Shown here: piece by piece, positions 7,423 through 15,357 of the stretch
Position numbering within the stretch: position 1 is the first letter of the stretch
How the letters are laid out: every line of letters starts with the position of its first letter
Assembly: GCA_039188505.1 (NCBI GenBank)
Contig: JBCCZC010000035.1
Location: forward strand, 1-23,132
Length of the DNA stretch: 23,132 nucleotides
Source of the DNA: JBCCZC01 sp039188505
GTDB taxonomy: Bacteria; Pseudomonadota; Gammaproteobacteria; Xanthomonadales; SZUA-38
Direction: 5' to 3'
Notes under the pieces: generated by a model
What the model saw: the letters and a program-made list of their open reading frames with translations, nothing else
The model's database searches: none
What the model was told of the DNA's origin: nothing
Position numbers and translations under genes: made by a program

Positions 7423-7923
7423 TTGAGGATTGCCTACCTTCTCGGTTTCATCATCTGCGCGGGGCTGCTCGGCTTTGCGTACTACGCCCAGCACGTGATG
7501 TTCCTGGACCCGTGCCCGCTTTGCATCTTCCAGCGGATCGCGTTTTTCGGCATGGCGCTATTCTTCCTCATTGGCGGCATTCACAATCCACAGGCCTGGG
7601 GGCGGTACGTCTACCCCGGCCTGGTCAGCGTTTTTGGCATCTTCGGTGCCGCGATTGCCGGTCGGCACATCTGGCTGCAGAGCCTTCCGGCGGACCAGGT
7701 TCCGGATTGCGGTCCGGGTCTCGGCTATATGCTCGAGACGCTGCCGCTCCAGTCAGTGCTGGAAAAGGTGCTCACGGGCAGCGGCGAGTGTGCGGAAGTT
7801 TCCTGGTCGTTCCTGGGCCTGAGCATGCCCTGGTGGACCCTGATCTGGTATGTCGCCCTGACGCTAGGAGCCCTGGTGTTCGCCCGGCGGGCCTCGCAGC
7901 GACGCATCTTCCTCGACGGATGA
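7423..7923 (+). CDS. dsbB: Disulfide bond formation protein B
   Basis: DsbB is an inner-membrane quinone reductase that re-oxidises periplasmic DsbA. The 166-residue protein has four hydrophobic segments. The first periplasmic loop carries the redox pair CPLC (C31, C34), and the second carries C96 and C123, so all four essential cysteines are present. The start is TTG at 7423, with GAGG about 8 bases upstream; there is no better ATG or GTG for the first membrane helix. Its stop overlaps the next gene's ATG (ATGA), so it is probably co-transcribed with the cytochrome and djlA genes. Confidence 0.93.
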   Translation: MRIAYLLGFIICAGLLGFAYYAQHVMFLDPCPLCIFQRIAFFGMALFFLIGGIHNPQAWGRYVYPGLVSVFGIFGAAIAGRHIWLQSLPADQVPDCGPGLGYMLETLPLQSVLEKVLTGSGECAEVSWSFLGLSMPWWTLIWYVALTLGALVFARRASQRRIFLDG

Positions 7924-8264
7924 ACCGACGCTTCGGGCCGATGCTGCTGGTGGCCCTATCCCTGTTCGCCGCCGGTTGCCAGCGGGAGCAGGCCGATGCG
8001 GTGGCGTCGGCGGACGGCGAGATGCCGACCAACGTCAACTTCTGCGCATCCTGCCACGGCGTCGACGGGCGGGCGCGGGTGGCAGGCTATCCGCACATCG
8101 CGGGCCAGGATCGGCAGTACATGCTCAACCAGCTGCGTGCCTACCGCAGCGGCGACCGCCGCCACAACGCCATGCAGGCCATCGTTGGGGCGCTCGACGA
8201 CGCCGAACTCGAAGCGCTCGCGACGTGGTACGCGACGCAGCCGGCGTGTCCGCCGGGGCCATGA
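7920..8264 (+). CDS. Single-haem cytochrome c lipoprotein (c553/c4-like)
   Basis: This is a small periplasmic electron carrier, probably membrane-tethered. The 114-residue product has a signal peptide ending in the lipobox FAAGC (lipidated C20), a single CASCH haem-attachment motif (C42, C45, H46), and a likely axial methionine M85 in HNAMQAIVG. The C-terminal helix LDDAELEALATWYATQPAC is typical of class I cytochromes such as c553 or one half of c4. ATGA overlaps join it to dsbB upstream and djlA downstream. Its redox partner is unknown; a role in oxidase or respiratory electron supply is inference. Confidence 0.85.
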   Translation: MNRRFGPMLLVALSLFAAGCQREQADAVASADGEMPTNVNFCASCHGVDGRARVAGYPHIAGQDRQYMLNQLRAYRSGDRRHNAMQAIVGALDDAELEALATWYATQPACPPGP

Positions 8265-9001
8265 GCGCCTGGGGGAAGGTCATCGGGGCGGCCGTTGGCC
8301 TCTTTTCCGGCGGTCCGATGGGAGCCGTCTTTGGTCTGGTCGTCGGTCATTCGATCGACGCCGGTGTCCCGCGGCTACGTCAGGCAGGGGACGTGGTCCG
8401 GATTCAATCGATCTTCTTCGAGCGCCTGTTCGAGCTGTTGGGCCACGTGGCCAAGGCGGACGGGCGCGTCAGCGAGGCAGAGGTCGCCGCTGTCGAGACG
8501 CTCATGGTGCGGCTGTCGCTCGACGATCGGGCTCGGCGGCGCGCCATCGAGTGCTTCAACCGGGGCAAGCGGCCATCCTTTCAGGCCGCGGGTGCGCTCC
8601 GCGAACTGCGTGAGGTGACGGCGGGCCACGATCAGCTCCGGCGCCTGGGCCTGGAAATGATCATCGAGATGGCCTGCGCGGACGGCCGGCTCAAGCCCGA
8701 GGGGTGCCAGGTGGTGGACACCGCCGCCTGGTCCTTCGAGATTCCGGCGGCCGACGTCGAGGCCATGCTGGCCCTCCGTGCCGGGACGGCGGCGGGGCCG
8801 TCGCCCTACGAGATCCTCGGCGTGACGCCGGACACGACGAACGACGCCATCAAGAAGGCCTACCGACGCCTGATGGCCCGGCATCATCCGGACAAGCTGG
8901 TGTCTCAGGGATTGCCGCCGGAGATGCTGGAACTCGCGGCGGAGCGGACCCGGGAAATTCGCGCGGCCTACGACCAGCTACGACGGGAACGGGCCTTCTG
9001 A
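8261..9001 (+). CDS. djlA: Membrane-anchored DnaJ-like co-chaperone DjlA
   Basis: DjlA stimulates DnaK ATPase activity at the inner membrane. The 246-residue protein has a glycine-patterned single N-terminal membrane helix (WGKVIGAAVGLFSGGPMG...GLVVGH). A TerB-like helical domain follows (about residues 50-170) with two acidic repeats, AKADGRVSEAE and ACADGRLKPEG. The C-terminal J domain (about 182-246) carries the essential HPD at 209-211. This is the E. coli DjlA architecture at slightly shorter length. The start overlaps the cytochrome stop as ATGA. Confidence 0.93.
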   Translation: MSAWGKVIGAAVGLFSGGPMGAVFGLVVGHSIDAGVPRLRQAGDVVRIQSIFFERLFELLGHVAKADGRVSEAEVAAVETLMVRLSLDDRARRRAIECFNRGKRPSFQAAGALRELREVTAGHDQLRRLGLEMIIEMACADGRLKPEGCQVVDTAAWSFEIPAADVEAMLALRAGTAAGPSPYEILGVTPDTTNDAIKKAYRRLMARHHPDKLVSQGLPPEMLELAAERTREIRAAYDQLRRERAF

Positions 9002-9037
9002 TCGTGGCCCACGCCAGTACTGCACGGGAGCAGCAGC

Positions 9038-9733
9038 ATGCATAGCAGACGCCTTGAGACGGTCATCGCGCCGTCGATACTCTCCGCCGACTTCGCCCGG
9101 CTGGGCGAGGAGGTCGACGCGGTCCTCGATGCGGGCGCCGACTGGGTCCACTTCGACGTCATGGACAATCATTACGTCCCCAATCTCACCATCGGTCCGA
9201 TGGTCTGCGACGCGCTGCGATCCCACGGCGTTACTGCTCCGATCGATGTCCACCTCATGGTCAAACCCGTCGACCGGCTGGTTGGCGACTTCGCAGCGGC
9301 GGGTGCGACGATGATCACCTTCCATCCGGAGGCCAGCGAGCACGTTGATCGGACCCTGCAGGCGATCCGCGAAGCCGGCTGTAGCGCGGGCCTGGTTTTC
9401 AATCCGGCGACGCCCCTGGACTGCCTCAGGTACGTCCTCGACAAGATCGATCTTGTGCTGCTCATGAGCGTCAATCCGGGCTTCGGCGGCCAGTCGTTCA
9501 TCCCGTCCGCCTTGGACAAGCTGCGCGAGGCGCGGGTGCTCATCGACGCGAGCGGCCGGCCGATCCGGCTCGAGATCGACGGTGGCGTCAAGGTGGGTAA
9601 TATCGGCGAGATCGCCGCCGCGGGCGCGGATACGTTCGTTGCCGGCTCGGCGATCTTCGGCGCGGAAGATTACGAGGCGACGATCCGTCGCATGCGAGCA
9701 GCGGTCGAGGCGGCGGTTCAGCCGGGCGCCTGA
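9038..9733 (+). CDS. rpe: Ribulose-phosphate 3-epimerase
   Basis: Rpe interconverts ribulose 5-phosphate and xylulose 5-phosphate in the pentose phosphate and Calvin cycles. The 231-residue TIM-barrel protein carries the family motifs IAPSILSADFARLGEE, WVHFDVMDNHYVPNLTIGP, DVHLMV, MSVNPGFGGQSFIP and EIDGGVK. These include the metal-binding His and Asp residues (HFD and HLM histidines, DVMD and EIDGG aspartates). GGAG lies 7 bases before the ATG. In many gammaproteobacteria rpe is followed by gph and trpE; here a TPR-sulfotransferase follows after 17 bases. Confidence 0.96.
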   Translation: MHSRRLETVIAPSILSADFARLGEEVDAVLDAGADWVHFDVMDNHYVPNLTIGPMVCDALRSHGVTAPIDVHLMVKPVDRLVGDFAAAGATMITFHPEASEHVDRTLQAIREAGCSAGLVFNPATPLDCLRYVLDKIDLVLLMSVNPGFGGQSFIPSALDKLREARVLIDASGRPIRLEIDGGVKVGNIGEIAAAGADTFVAGSAIFGAEDYEATIRRMRAAVEAAVQPGA

Positions 9734-9750
9734 CGCAGGGAGTCATCGAG

Positions 9751-11877
9751 ATGCGAAACAACCCCGAATTCATGCAAGTCTTTTCCAAGGGCGTGCGGGC
9801 CATGAACGGTGGCGATCTCCGTGCTGCCCGCGGACACTTCGAGCAGCTGCGGGCGCGGTTTCCGGCGAGTCCGGAGGGGCCCCATCTGCTCGGCATCGTC
9901 GCGATCCGGGAGAACGATTTCGAGCGCGCTGCGCGCTGGCTGACGCAAGCGGTTCGCGGCAAGCCGCGCGACCCGGATGTTCATCTCCAGCTGGGCATTG
10001 CCCGGGCTGGCGTGAAGTCCTACGAGAGCGCGGTCCAGTCCTTCCTGGAGACGCTGTCCCTCGACCCGAACAACAAGGGCGCGTTCCGCCTCCTGCTCGA
10101 GGCCCTGGAGCAGACGGGCCGTGCCGAGGAGCACGTCGACTTGCTCCATCGCGGGGGCATGGAGATCGACTGCAGCGATCGGGTCGCGCTGAAATGCGCG
10201 GTGGCCCTGGTCGAGTCCGAGCGCGGTGGTGAAGCGCTCGAGGTTCTGGAGCGGGCCGCCGAGCGCCACCCCGACTCCCACGCCGTCTTCTTCAACCTCG
10301 GGACGCAGCGCTTCAACTCAGGAAGAGCAGGCCTGTCGGTCGACGCGCTGCGGCACGCCTATGGGCTCAAGCCGCAGTGGGACGAAGGTGCAAGCAGCCT
10401 GTTCAAGGCGCTGCTGGCCACCAACTTCAACGAGGCTCTCGCGTTCGCTCAGGAGCACCGCGATCGCTTCGACGACGCGATCGGCGCGATTCTCCTGTGC
10501 CGGGCCCAGCGGTCGCGGGGCTGGCTCGTCGAGGCCCGTGCCGCCATCGCGCCTGCGGTTGACGCCTATCCGGACCACGCCGAGGTTCTCCGCGAGGCGA
10601 TGAGCGTCGAGCTGGAATTCGGCAACGCGGATGCCGTCGAGGCGCTGCTCGAGAAGGCCCGGCTGGCAGGCGTCCCGAAGATCGTCCTCCTGGCGACGGA
10701 AGGGCGCCTGGCGACGATGCTCGGGCAGGACGAACGCAGCTACGACCTCATGCTCGAGCTGCTGGATGAGCGACTCGACTTCAGCGCGCTCTACCAGCTC
10801 GCCGAGGCGGCGAGGAGCGAAGCGCGCGCGACCGAGGCCCTGGCGACCGTGGAGCGCGTGAGCATGCGGGGCAACCTGAGTCCGCAGGCGCAGGCGAGCT
10901 CGCTGTTCGCGAGCGGCAAGCTCAAGGATCGGTTGGGTCGCCACGACGCGGGCTTTCGCGACATTCTGGAGGGGAACCGGATCAAGCACGCCTGGCTGGT
11001 CGGCGAAGACCCGGAGCGGCGTGCCAGCGGCACCCAGCCCGAGGAGGCCAGGGCGTACGCGGAGAGTCAGCTGCGCCTGGCGCCGCTTGCGGGGCAGCGA
11101 ACGCCGCAGCCGCTGCTGATCGTCGGCCCGCCGCGTTCGGGAACGACCCTGACCGAAACGATCCTCGCTGCGCATCCCCAGGTGGCGGCGGCTGGCGAAC
11201 GGTGCGCGCTCGAGCCCACGCTCGCGCCGGTGCTGCAGGCGCTGCAGGCGGGTCGCTTCGACGAGGCGGCGGCGGGTTCGGAGCTCGAGGAAGCGGCCGA
11301 CGCCTATTGCCGCCAGCTCGATGCGTTTCGATTCTCCGGCGAGCGCCTCGTGACGGACAAGACGCCTCACAATCTTCGCATCGTCGGCATCTTCCGGCGC
11401 CTTTTCCCGGAAGCGCCCGTCGTCCACTGCCGGCGCCACGTGCTCGACTGCGCGCTATCCAACTTCTTCGTCGATTTTCAGGCGGGGGACGACTACGCGG
11501 TGAGCCGAGGCCTTTCCTATACCTATGACCCGGTCGCGTTCGCGACGGTCTACCGGAGCTACCTGGCCTTGATGGAGGCCTGGCGCGACGCCGATCTGGG
11601 GGTCTACGATCTCGACTATGAGCGACTGGTGAGCGACCCCGAGCCGGAGATCCGCGCCATGCTGGATCACGTCGGCCTCGAATTCGACAGCGCGTGCCTG
11701 CTCGAGGAGGCTCCGGAGCGGTCCGTTCTCACCGCCAGCGCCTACCAGGTGCGCCAGCGCATCAGTCCGCGCTCGGTGGGTCGCTGGAAACGCTACGCCG
11801 CCCACCTCAAACCGCTGGCTGATGCCCTCGGTGACCTCCTCGACCCGGAGGATCGAGCGCTGATCGACGCAGCCTGA
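9751..11877 (+). CDS. TPR-repeat sulfotransferase fusion protein
   Basis: The 708-residue protein has an N-terminal half (about residues 5-430) of tetratricopeptide-like helical repeats (for example GDLRAARGHFEQLRARFPAS and YESAVQSFLETLSLDPNN). The C-terminal half is a sulfotransferase. The PAPS 5'-phosphosulfate loop GPPRSGTTLTE lies near 459-469 and the 3'-phosphate region RRHVLDCALSNFF near 561-573. No signal peptide is seen, so it is probably cytoplasmic. Such fusions are known in proteobacteria, but their acceptors (protein tyrosine, glycan or small molecule) are mostly undefined. AGGGAG lies 8 bases before the ATG, so it may be co-transcribed with rpe. It converges on the DUF2959 gene with 9 bases between stops. 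Confidence 0.85.
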   Translation: MRNNPEFMQVFSKGVRAMNGGDLRAARGHFEQLRARFPASPEGPHLLGIVAIRENDFERAARWLTQAVRGKPRDPDVHLQLGIARAGVKSYESAVQSFLETLSLDPNNKGAFRLLLEALEQTGRAEEHVDLLHRGGMEIDCSDRVALKCAVALVESERGGEALEVLERAAERHPDSHAVFFNLGTQRFNSGRAGLSVDALRHAYGLKPQWDEGASSLFKALLATNFNEALAFAQEHRDRFDDAIGAILLCRAQRSRGWLVEARAAIAPAVDAYPDHAEVLREAMSVELEFGNADAVEALLEKARLAGVPKIVLLATEGRLATMLGQDERSYDLMLELLDERLDFSALYQLAEAARSEARATEALATVERVSMRGNLSPQAQASSLFASGKLKDRLGRHDAGFRDILEGNRIKHAWLVGEDPERRASGTQPEEARAYAESQLRLAPLAGQRTPQPLLIVGPPRSGTTLTETILAAHPQVAAAGERCALEPTLAPVLQALQAGRFDEAAAGSELEEAADAYCRQLDAFRFSGERLVTDKTPHNLRIVGIFRRLFPEAPVVHCRRHVLDCALSNFFVDFQAGDDYAVSRGLSYTYDPVAFATVYRSYLALMEAWRDADLGVYDLDYERLVSDPEPEIRAMLDHVGLEFDSACLLEEAPERSVLTASAYQVRQRISPRSVGRWKRYAAHLKPLADALGDLLDPEDRALIDAA

Positions 11878-11886
11878 CGCCTGACT

Positions 11887-12531
11887 TCAGCCCGCCGATT
11901 CGAATTCGGCGATGAAGTCCTGGGCTTCGGCGATGGCGCTGTTCATGTCCTTGATCAGGCGTCCGACGTTGCCCTCGATCGACGACACCTCGTCCTTGAG
12001 GGCGGCAATCGCCCGGGCGTTGAGGTTGTGCTTGAGATACAGCACCTGGTCGCGGAAGGCATCGAGCACCGGATCCAGGCGGGACTCCGCGCGTTCCATG
12101 GCGCGCATGAGCTGGTTGTAGCGGGTACGCGTCTCCCGGAGGCTTGCTTCGCTCCGCGACCGCAGGCGTGCGTCGGAGTACTGTTCCAGCTCGTCCGTCC
12201 ATTCGTCGAAGAGCGCGTCGGCAACGTCGCGGACCGCCTCGATCCGATCGCGGACTTCCTCGGCGCCGCTCTCGCTGCTCTCGAATTCGTCCGCAAGATC
12301 CTCGTAGAGATCCTCGAGATCCCCGCCGTCGAAGCTGACGACCGACTGGAACTGCTCCAGCGCAGTCTGGAACTGTTCGGCGGCTTCTTCCTGGCTTTCC
12401 TGGGCTTCCCCGATGCGGTCGACGAGGATCTCCCGCTTATGGACGCCGACCGACTCGAGCGCGCCGTAGTACGCGCTGCTGCAAGCGCCGAGGAACAGGG
12501 TGACCAGGGCGACGATGGCGATACGACGCAT
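11887..12531 (-). CDS. DUF2959 family coiled-coil lipoprotein
   Basis: This 214-residue exported lipoprotein has no known activity. The signal peptide MRRIAIVALVTLFLGACSS ends in the lipobox LGAC. The mature part is almost wholly charged, helix-forming sequence with heptad-like patterning (REILVDRIGEAQESQEEAAE, YNQLMRAMERAESRLDPVL, KHNLNARAIAALKDEV), matching the DUF2959 family of gammaproteobacteria. The ATG at 12531 is supported by GGAG 7 bases upstream. It lies 68 bases after the sortase gene on the same strand and may share its transcript. No outer-membrane retention or sortase link has been established; any role in the sortase pathway is inference. Confidence 0.8.
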   Translation of the reverse strand: MRRIAIVALVTLFLGACSSAYYGALESVGVHKREILVDRIGEAQESQEEAAEQFQTALEQFQSVVSFDGGDLEDLYEDLADEFESSESGAEEVRDRIEAVRDVADALFDEWTDELEQYSDARLRSRSEASLRETRTRYNQLMRAMERAESRLDPVLDAFRDQVLYLKHNLNARAIAALKDEVSSIEGNVGRLIKDMNSAIAEAQDFIAEFESAG

Positions 12532-12599
12532 GCGAGGACTCCAGGATTCGAACCAGCGTGCATGGTCGCCGAAAAGGGGCCGCGACCCAAGTCCGCCGG

Positions 12600-13190
12600 T
12601 CAGCTGTCGTCGCCGTCCAGCCGACGGGCGTGGGCGACGAAGCGCAGCGGCGAGTCGGCGCGGATCGCGTCGAAGGGATAGCAGGTCACGAGCGTGAGGA
12701 GATCCTCGTCCGCGAGGACAATGCCACGGACGCGCGAATCGACGACCTCGCTGGCCTCGTAGCGGTAGCGGACGACCCCTCCGTCCGGCCGCTCGATCTC
12801 GATCACCTCGTCCGGTGTCAGGGCGGCGAGGAAGCTGAAATGCGTGTCCCGATGGCCGCCGACGACGGCGTGACCCGGGCCGCCGGGAGGGGCGCTGCGT
12901 GGCAGGTGTCCGGGGCCGAAGGCGAGGGTCCTGCCGCTGGCGTCGGCCAGCACCACCTGGTCGACGGCCAGTCGTGGAACGCGGAGCCGCGCCACCGGGG
13001 ACGTGTCTGCCCAGGGCCAGGGCCGCGGCGTTGCCGCGCCCGCGGCCTTCCGATCCCAGGCCCGCTCGAGGAGGACCTGGGCGAGGCCGGCTTTGGCGTG
13101 CAGCCACAGGCCGTCACCCGCCAGCACGCCGCCGCCCGCAAGCAGCAGCAGCGCGAGCGCCCGGCCAGCGCGCCGCGCGTTGCTCGTCAC
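12600..13190 (-). CDS. Class GN-type sortase (marine proteobacterial sortase)
   Basis: Sortases are membrane cysteine transpeptidases that cleave a C-terminal sorting signal and join the protein to an acceptor. The 196-residue protein has one N-terminal membrane anchor (residues 8-28). The beta-barrel domain carries H113 in GGHRDTHFSF, catalytic C170 in TLVTCYPF and R183 in SPLRFVAH, so the full His-Cys-Arg set is present. The PRPWPWADTSPVARLRVP stretch (55-72) is like that of the proteobacterial family TIGR03784. The start is GTG at 13190, overlapping the target gene's stop as GTGA. The upstream open frame is an arginine/proline-rich shadow of the target gene. Confidence 0.92.
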   Translation of the reverse strand: MTSNARRAGRALALLLLAGGGVLAGDGLWLHAKAGLAQVLLERAWDRKAAGAATPRPWPWADTSPVARLRVPRLAVDQVVLADASGRTLAFGPGHLPRSAPPGGPGHAVVGGHRDTHFSFLAALTPDEVIEIERPDGGVVRYRYEASEVVDSRVRGIVLADEDLLTLVTCYPFDAIRADSPLRFVAHARRLDGDDS

Positions 13191-15172
13191 TGGACGTCCC
13201 GGAGCCGCCGGACGAGGATCCAGCCGAGCAGCAGCATCATCAGCCCGAGGGTGACGCGCATGACCGTGCCGGCATCGGTTGCCGGCATCGCCAGCGCCGC
13301 GGCAGCGCTGGCGCCTTGCGGCACCGCGTTGCCGAAGCGGCCGCGCGCCAGGGCGGCGTCCCGGGTGCGCTCGGGCGTGCGGTCGACCGCGACGAAGCTG
13401 GTGTACTCGGTAACCAGGCGGTGGGCCAGGGCGACGTCCAGGACCGCGTCCCGGACCATCGCCGGGTCCGCGCCGAGGGTGAGATCGTCCATGAGTCCGG
13501 CCACCTTGCGGCGGGCCCAGAGGGCCGCCACGGCCTCGCCGCCGTGAGCGTCCCGGGCCGCGACCGTCTCTTCCCACCAGGCGCCGGCACGTTTGCCGCA
13601 GGCCCCCACCGTTTTCGCCGACGAGGGGTCGTCGAGGCGGACGGCGACAACGAGGGGTTCTCCGAGGTAGAGGTCGGGCAGCTCGGCGGGGTAGTGCTCG
13701 CCGGCGCCGGGCCAGTCGACGCACAGATCGGTCATCACGGGATGCTCGAGCCGGCGCAGCAGCCGATCCATCCGCTCCGCCACCTGGTCCTCGCTGCCGA
13801 TGAAGGTATAGCTGCCCCGGCCGAACTCGGCGGCCTTGCGCATGAACCACGCGTTTGGCGCGGCGCCGATCCCGACCGTGAACAGGCGTGCGGTCCCCAG
13901 GTCCCGGGCGATCTGGGCGAACAGGCGGCGTTCACCGGCGACGGCGCCGTCGGTCACGAAGACGATCTGTCGCACCATCCCCGGGGGCGCGGCGCCGCTC
14001 GTGGCGAAGGCGAGCGCGGGCGCCATGTTCGTGCCGCCGTCGGCCCGCAGCGCGTCGATCCAGGCCAGCGCTTCGCCGACGTTCCCCGCCGTGGCGTCCA
14101 CCGGCTCCGGGAAGACCGCGTCGACGGCGTCGTCGAAGGCGATCACGTTGAAACGGTCTCCGGCGCCCAGGCTCCCCACGGCCATCAGCAGCGATTCCCG
14201 GGCCTGCCGCATCGGCGCTCCACCCATCGAGCCGCTGCGGTCGATGACAAGGACCAGCTCGCGGGGCGTCGCGCTGGCGAAATCCGGCTCCGGCGGCAGG
14301 AGCATGAGGAGCCCGTAGTGCGCGTCATCGCCGCGTTCGGTCAGCAGGGCGGCTCGGGGCTCGGCGCCGAGCCGCGGCTCCCAGATCAGCTCGAAATCAC
14401 GGTCTGCCGCTGCCTCGACCTCGACGCGACGTTGGCGTGGATCGCCGGCCGATATCCGCGCGTCATGATGGGGCGTCGCGACGTGAGCAAGCTCGAAGCC
14501 GGCGGCGAGGTCGACCGTGATGGTGACGCGCGGCGGTGCGAGCGTCGGCGGCGCCGGCTCCGCGCCTGCCCGCGCGTCGCCGAAGCGCGGCGTCACCGTG
14601 GTCGGAAAGCGGAAGCGGAACTGGGCATCGCCATAGGGCACTTCCTGCACGTAGGTGAGGGCGACCTCGACGGTCTCGCCCGGTGGCACGTTGGTCACGG
14701 CCGTGCGGAACAGATTCCCATCGCTCTGGCCCACCAGGCTGGCGGTGCGACCGGCTTCCCGCGCGGCGGCGAAGGTGGCCTCGGCGGCCTGCTTCTCCTG
14801 GATCTCGCCCTCGATCCGGCGGTCGCCGACAACCATGACCAGATCATTGACCGCGGCGTCCGGCGGCAGCGGGAAGCGATAGTGGCCTTCCAGCCATCCA
14901 TCGTCATCATTGCGGAAGCGCTGGCGGACCGAGACGGTGGCCACCATGCCCGCGATGGACGCGTCCACCCGCGTGTCGAGCATGGCTGCAGGGGCGCCAC
15001 CGAGCACGAGCATGCCGGCGCCGTCGGCCGGTTCGGTCGGTTGGGCCCGGACCAGCCCCACCGCGAAGAAAAGAGCGATGACGAGGAGGATGACGTCACG
15101 GTGGCCGAAGCGGGGGCGGAAGCGGGAACCGCCGGTGGGTGTGGGCAGTCGGAGGAAAGGACGGCTGGGCAT
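13187..15172 (-). CDS. Sortase target: VIT and von Willebrand A surface protein
   Basis: This is the probable single substrate of the adjacent sortase (family TIGR03788). The 661-residue protein has an N-terminal signal/membrane segment (26-43, possible cleavage after VRA). A VIT domain follows (about 64-180, with RFRNDDDGWLEGHYRFPLPP and KQAAEATFAAAREAGRTASL). The von Willebrand A domain has a complete metal site: D311-S313-S315 (DRSGSM), T381 and D408. The C-terminus is a sorting signal: MPATDAG (629-635), a hydrophobic stretch to 654 and a basic tail RRLR. I chose the ATG at 15172 because AGGAG lies 9 bases upstream; an ATG at 15202 has no such site. C484 and C525 could form a disulfide. 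Confidence 0.9.
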   Translation of the reverse strand: MPSRPFLRLPTPTGGSRFRPRFGHRDVILLVIALFFAVGLVRAQPTEPADGAGMLVLGGAPAAMLDTRVDASIAGMVATVSVRQRFRNDDDGWLEGHYRFPLPPDAAVNDLVMVVGDRRIEGEIQEKQAAEATFAAAREAGRTASLVGQSDGNLFRTAVTNVPPGETVEVALTYVQEVPYGDAQFRFRFPTTVTPRFGDARAGAEPAPPTLAPPRVTITVDLAAGFELAHVATPHHDARISAGDPRQRRVEVEAAADRDFELIWEPRLGAEPRAALLTERGDDAHYGLLMLLPPEPDFASATPRELVLVIDRSGSMGGAPMRQARESLLMAVGSLGAGDRFNVIAFDDAVDAVFPEPVDATAGNVGEALAWIDALRADGGTNMAPALAFATSGAAPPGMVRQIVFVTDGAVAGERRLFAQIARDLGTARLFTVGIGAAPNAWFMRKAAEFGRGSYTFIGSEDQVAERMDRLLRRLEHPVMTDLCVDWPGAGEHYPAELPDLYLGEPLVVAVRLDDPSSAKTVGACGKRAGAWWEETVAARDAHGGEAVAALWARRKVAGLMDDLTLGADPAMVRDAVLDVALAHRLVTEYTSFVAVDRTPERTRDAALARGRFGNAVPQGASAAAALAMPATDAGTVMRVTLGLMMLLLGWILVRRLRDVQ

Positions 15173-15260
15173 CGGGCGAAGCTCCTGTGGTCGAGCCGTC
15201 ATTGCGCCACGGCCGTCAGGCGGGAAGCGGTGCCGCTGATGGCAGGATCATGGCCAATTC

Positions 15261-15278
15261 GGGCGAGACGGGGGCGAG
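15261..15278. promoter_or_regulatory. Direct repeat, candidate response-regulator site
   Basis: GGGCGAG occurs at 15261-15267 and again at 15272-15278, exactly 11 bases apart, in the 185-base region between the divergent target and response-regulator genes. Tandem 7-bp half-sites at 11-bp spacing are the usual geometry of OmpR/PhoB-family binding sites. The local GC bias makes a chance repeat possible. Confidence 0.4.
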
Positions 15279-15315
15279 GTCGGCCCGGGAGATCGGCGGC
15301 GGGGGGCGTCTGGCT

Positions 15316-15321
15316 TATGCT
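15316..15321 (+). promoter_or_regulatory. Candidate -10 box for the regulator-kinase genes
   Basis: TATGCT at 15316-15321 matches 4 of 6 positions of the sigma70 -10 box and lies 37 bases before the response-regulator ATG. The expected -35 position (around 15293-15298, TCGGCG) is poor, which would suit an activator-dependent promoter. The direct repeat at 15261-15278 would be centred near -58. Confidence 0.4.
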
Positions 15322-15357
15322 GGCACCGGGAATTGACGGACAGGACGTAAGGGAACG

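Noticed and set aside
11893..11911. CGCCGA...TCGGCG inverted repeat as a terminator between the convergent genes
   Set aside because: It lies inside the DUF2959 coding end, the stem is only 6 bp and there is no T-tract on either strand.
12532..12599. A tRNA gene around the T-arm-like motif
   Set aside because: The T-stem has mismatches, no complementary acceptor strand lies at the right distance, and D and anticodon arms are absent.
13191..13850. A 220-codon N-terminal extension of the sortase
   Set aside because: The extension is an Arg/Pro/Gly-rich translation of the target gene in another frame. The GTG at 13190 gives a normal sortase with its membrane anchor at the N-terminus.
15173..15202. 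Alternative start of the target at ATG 15202
   Set aside because: No ribosome binding site precedes it, while AGGAG sits correctly before the ATG at 15172.
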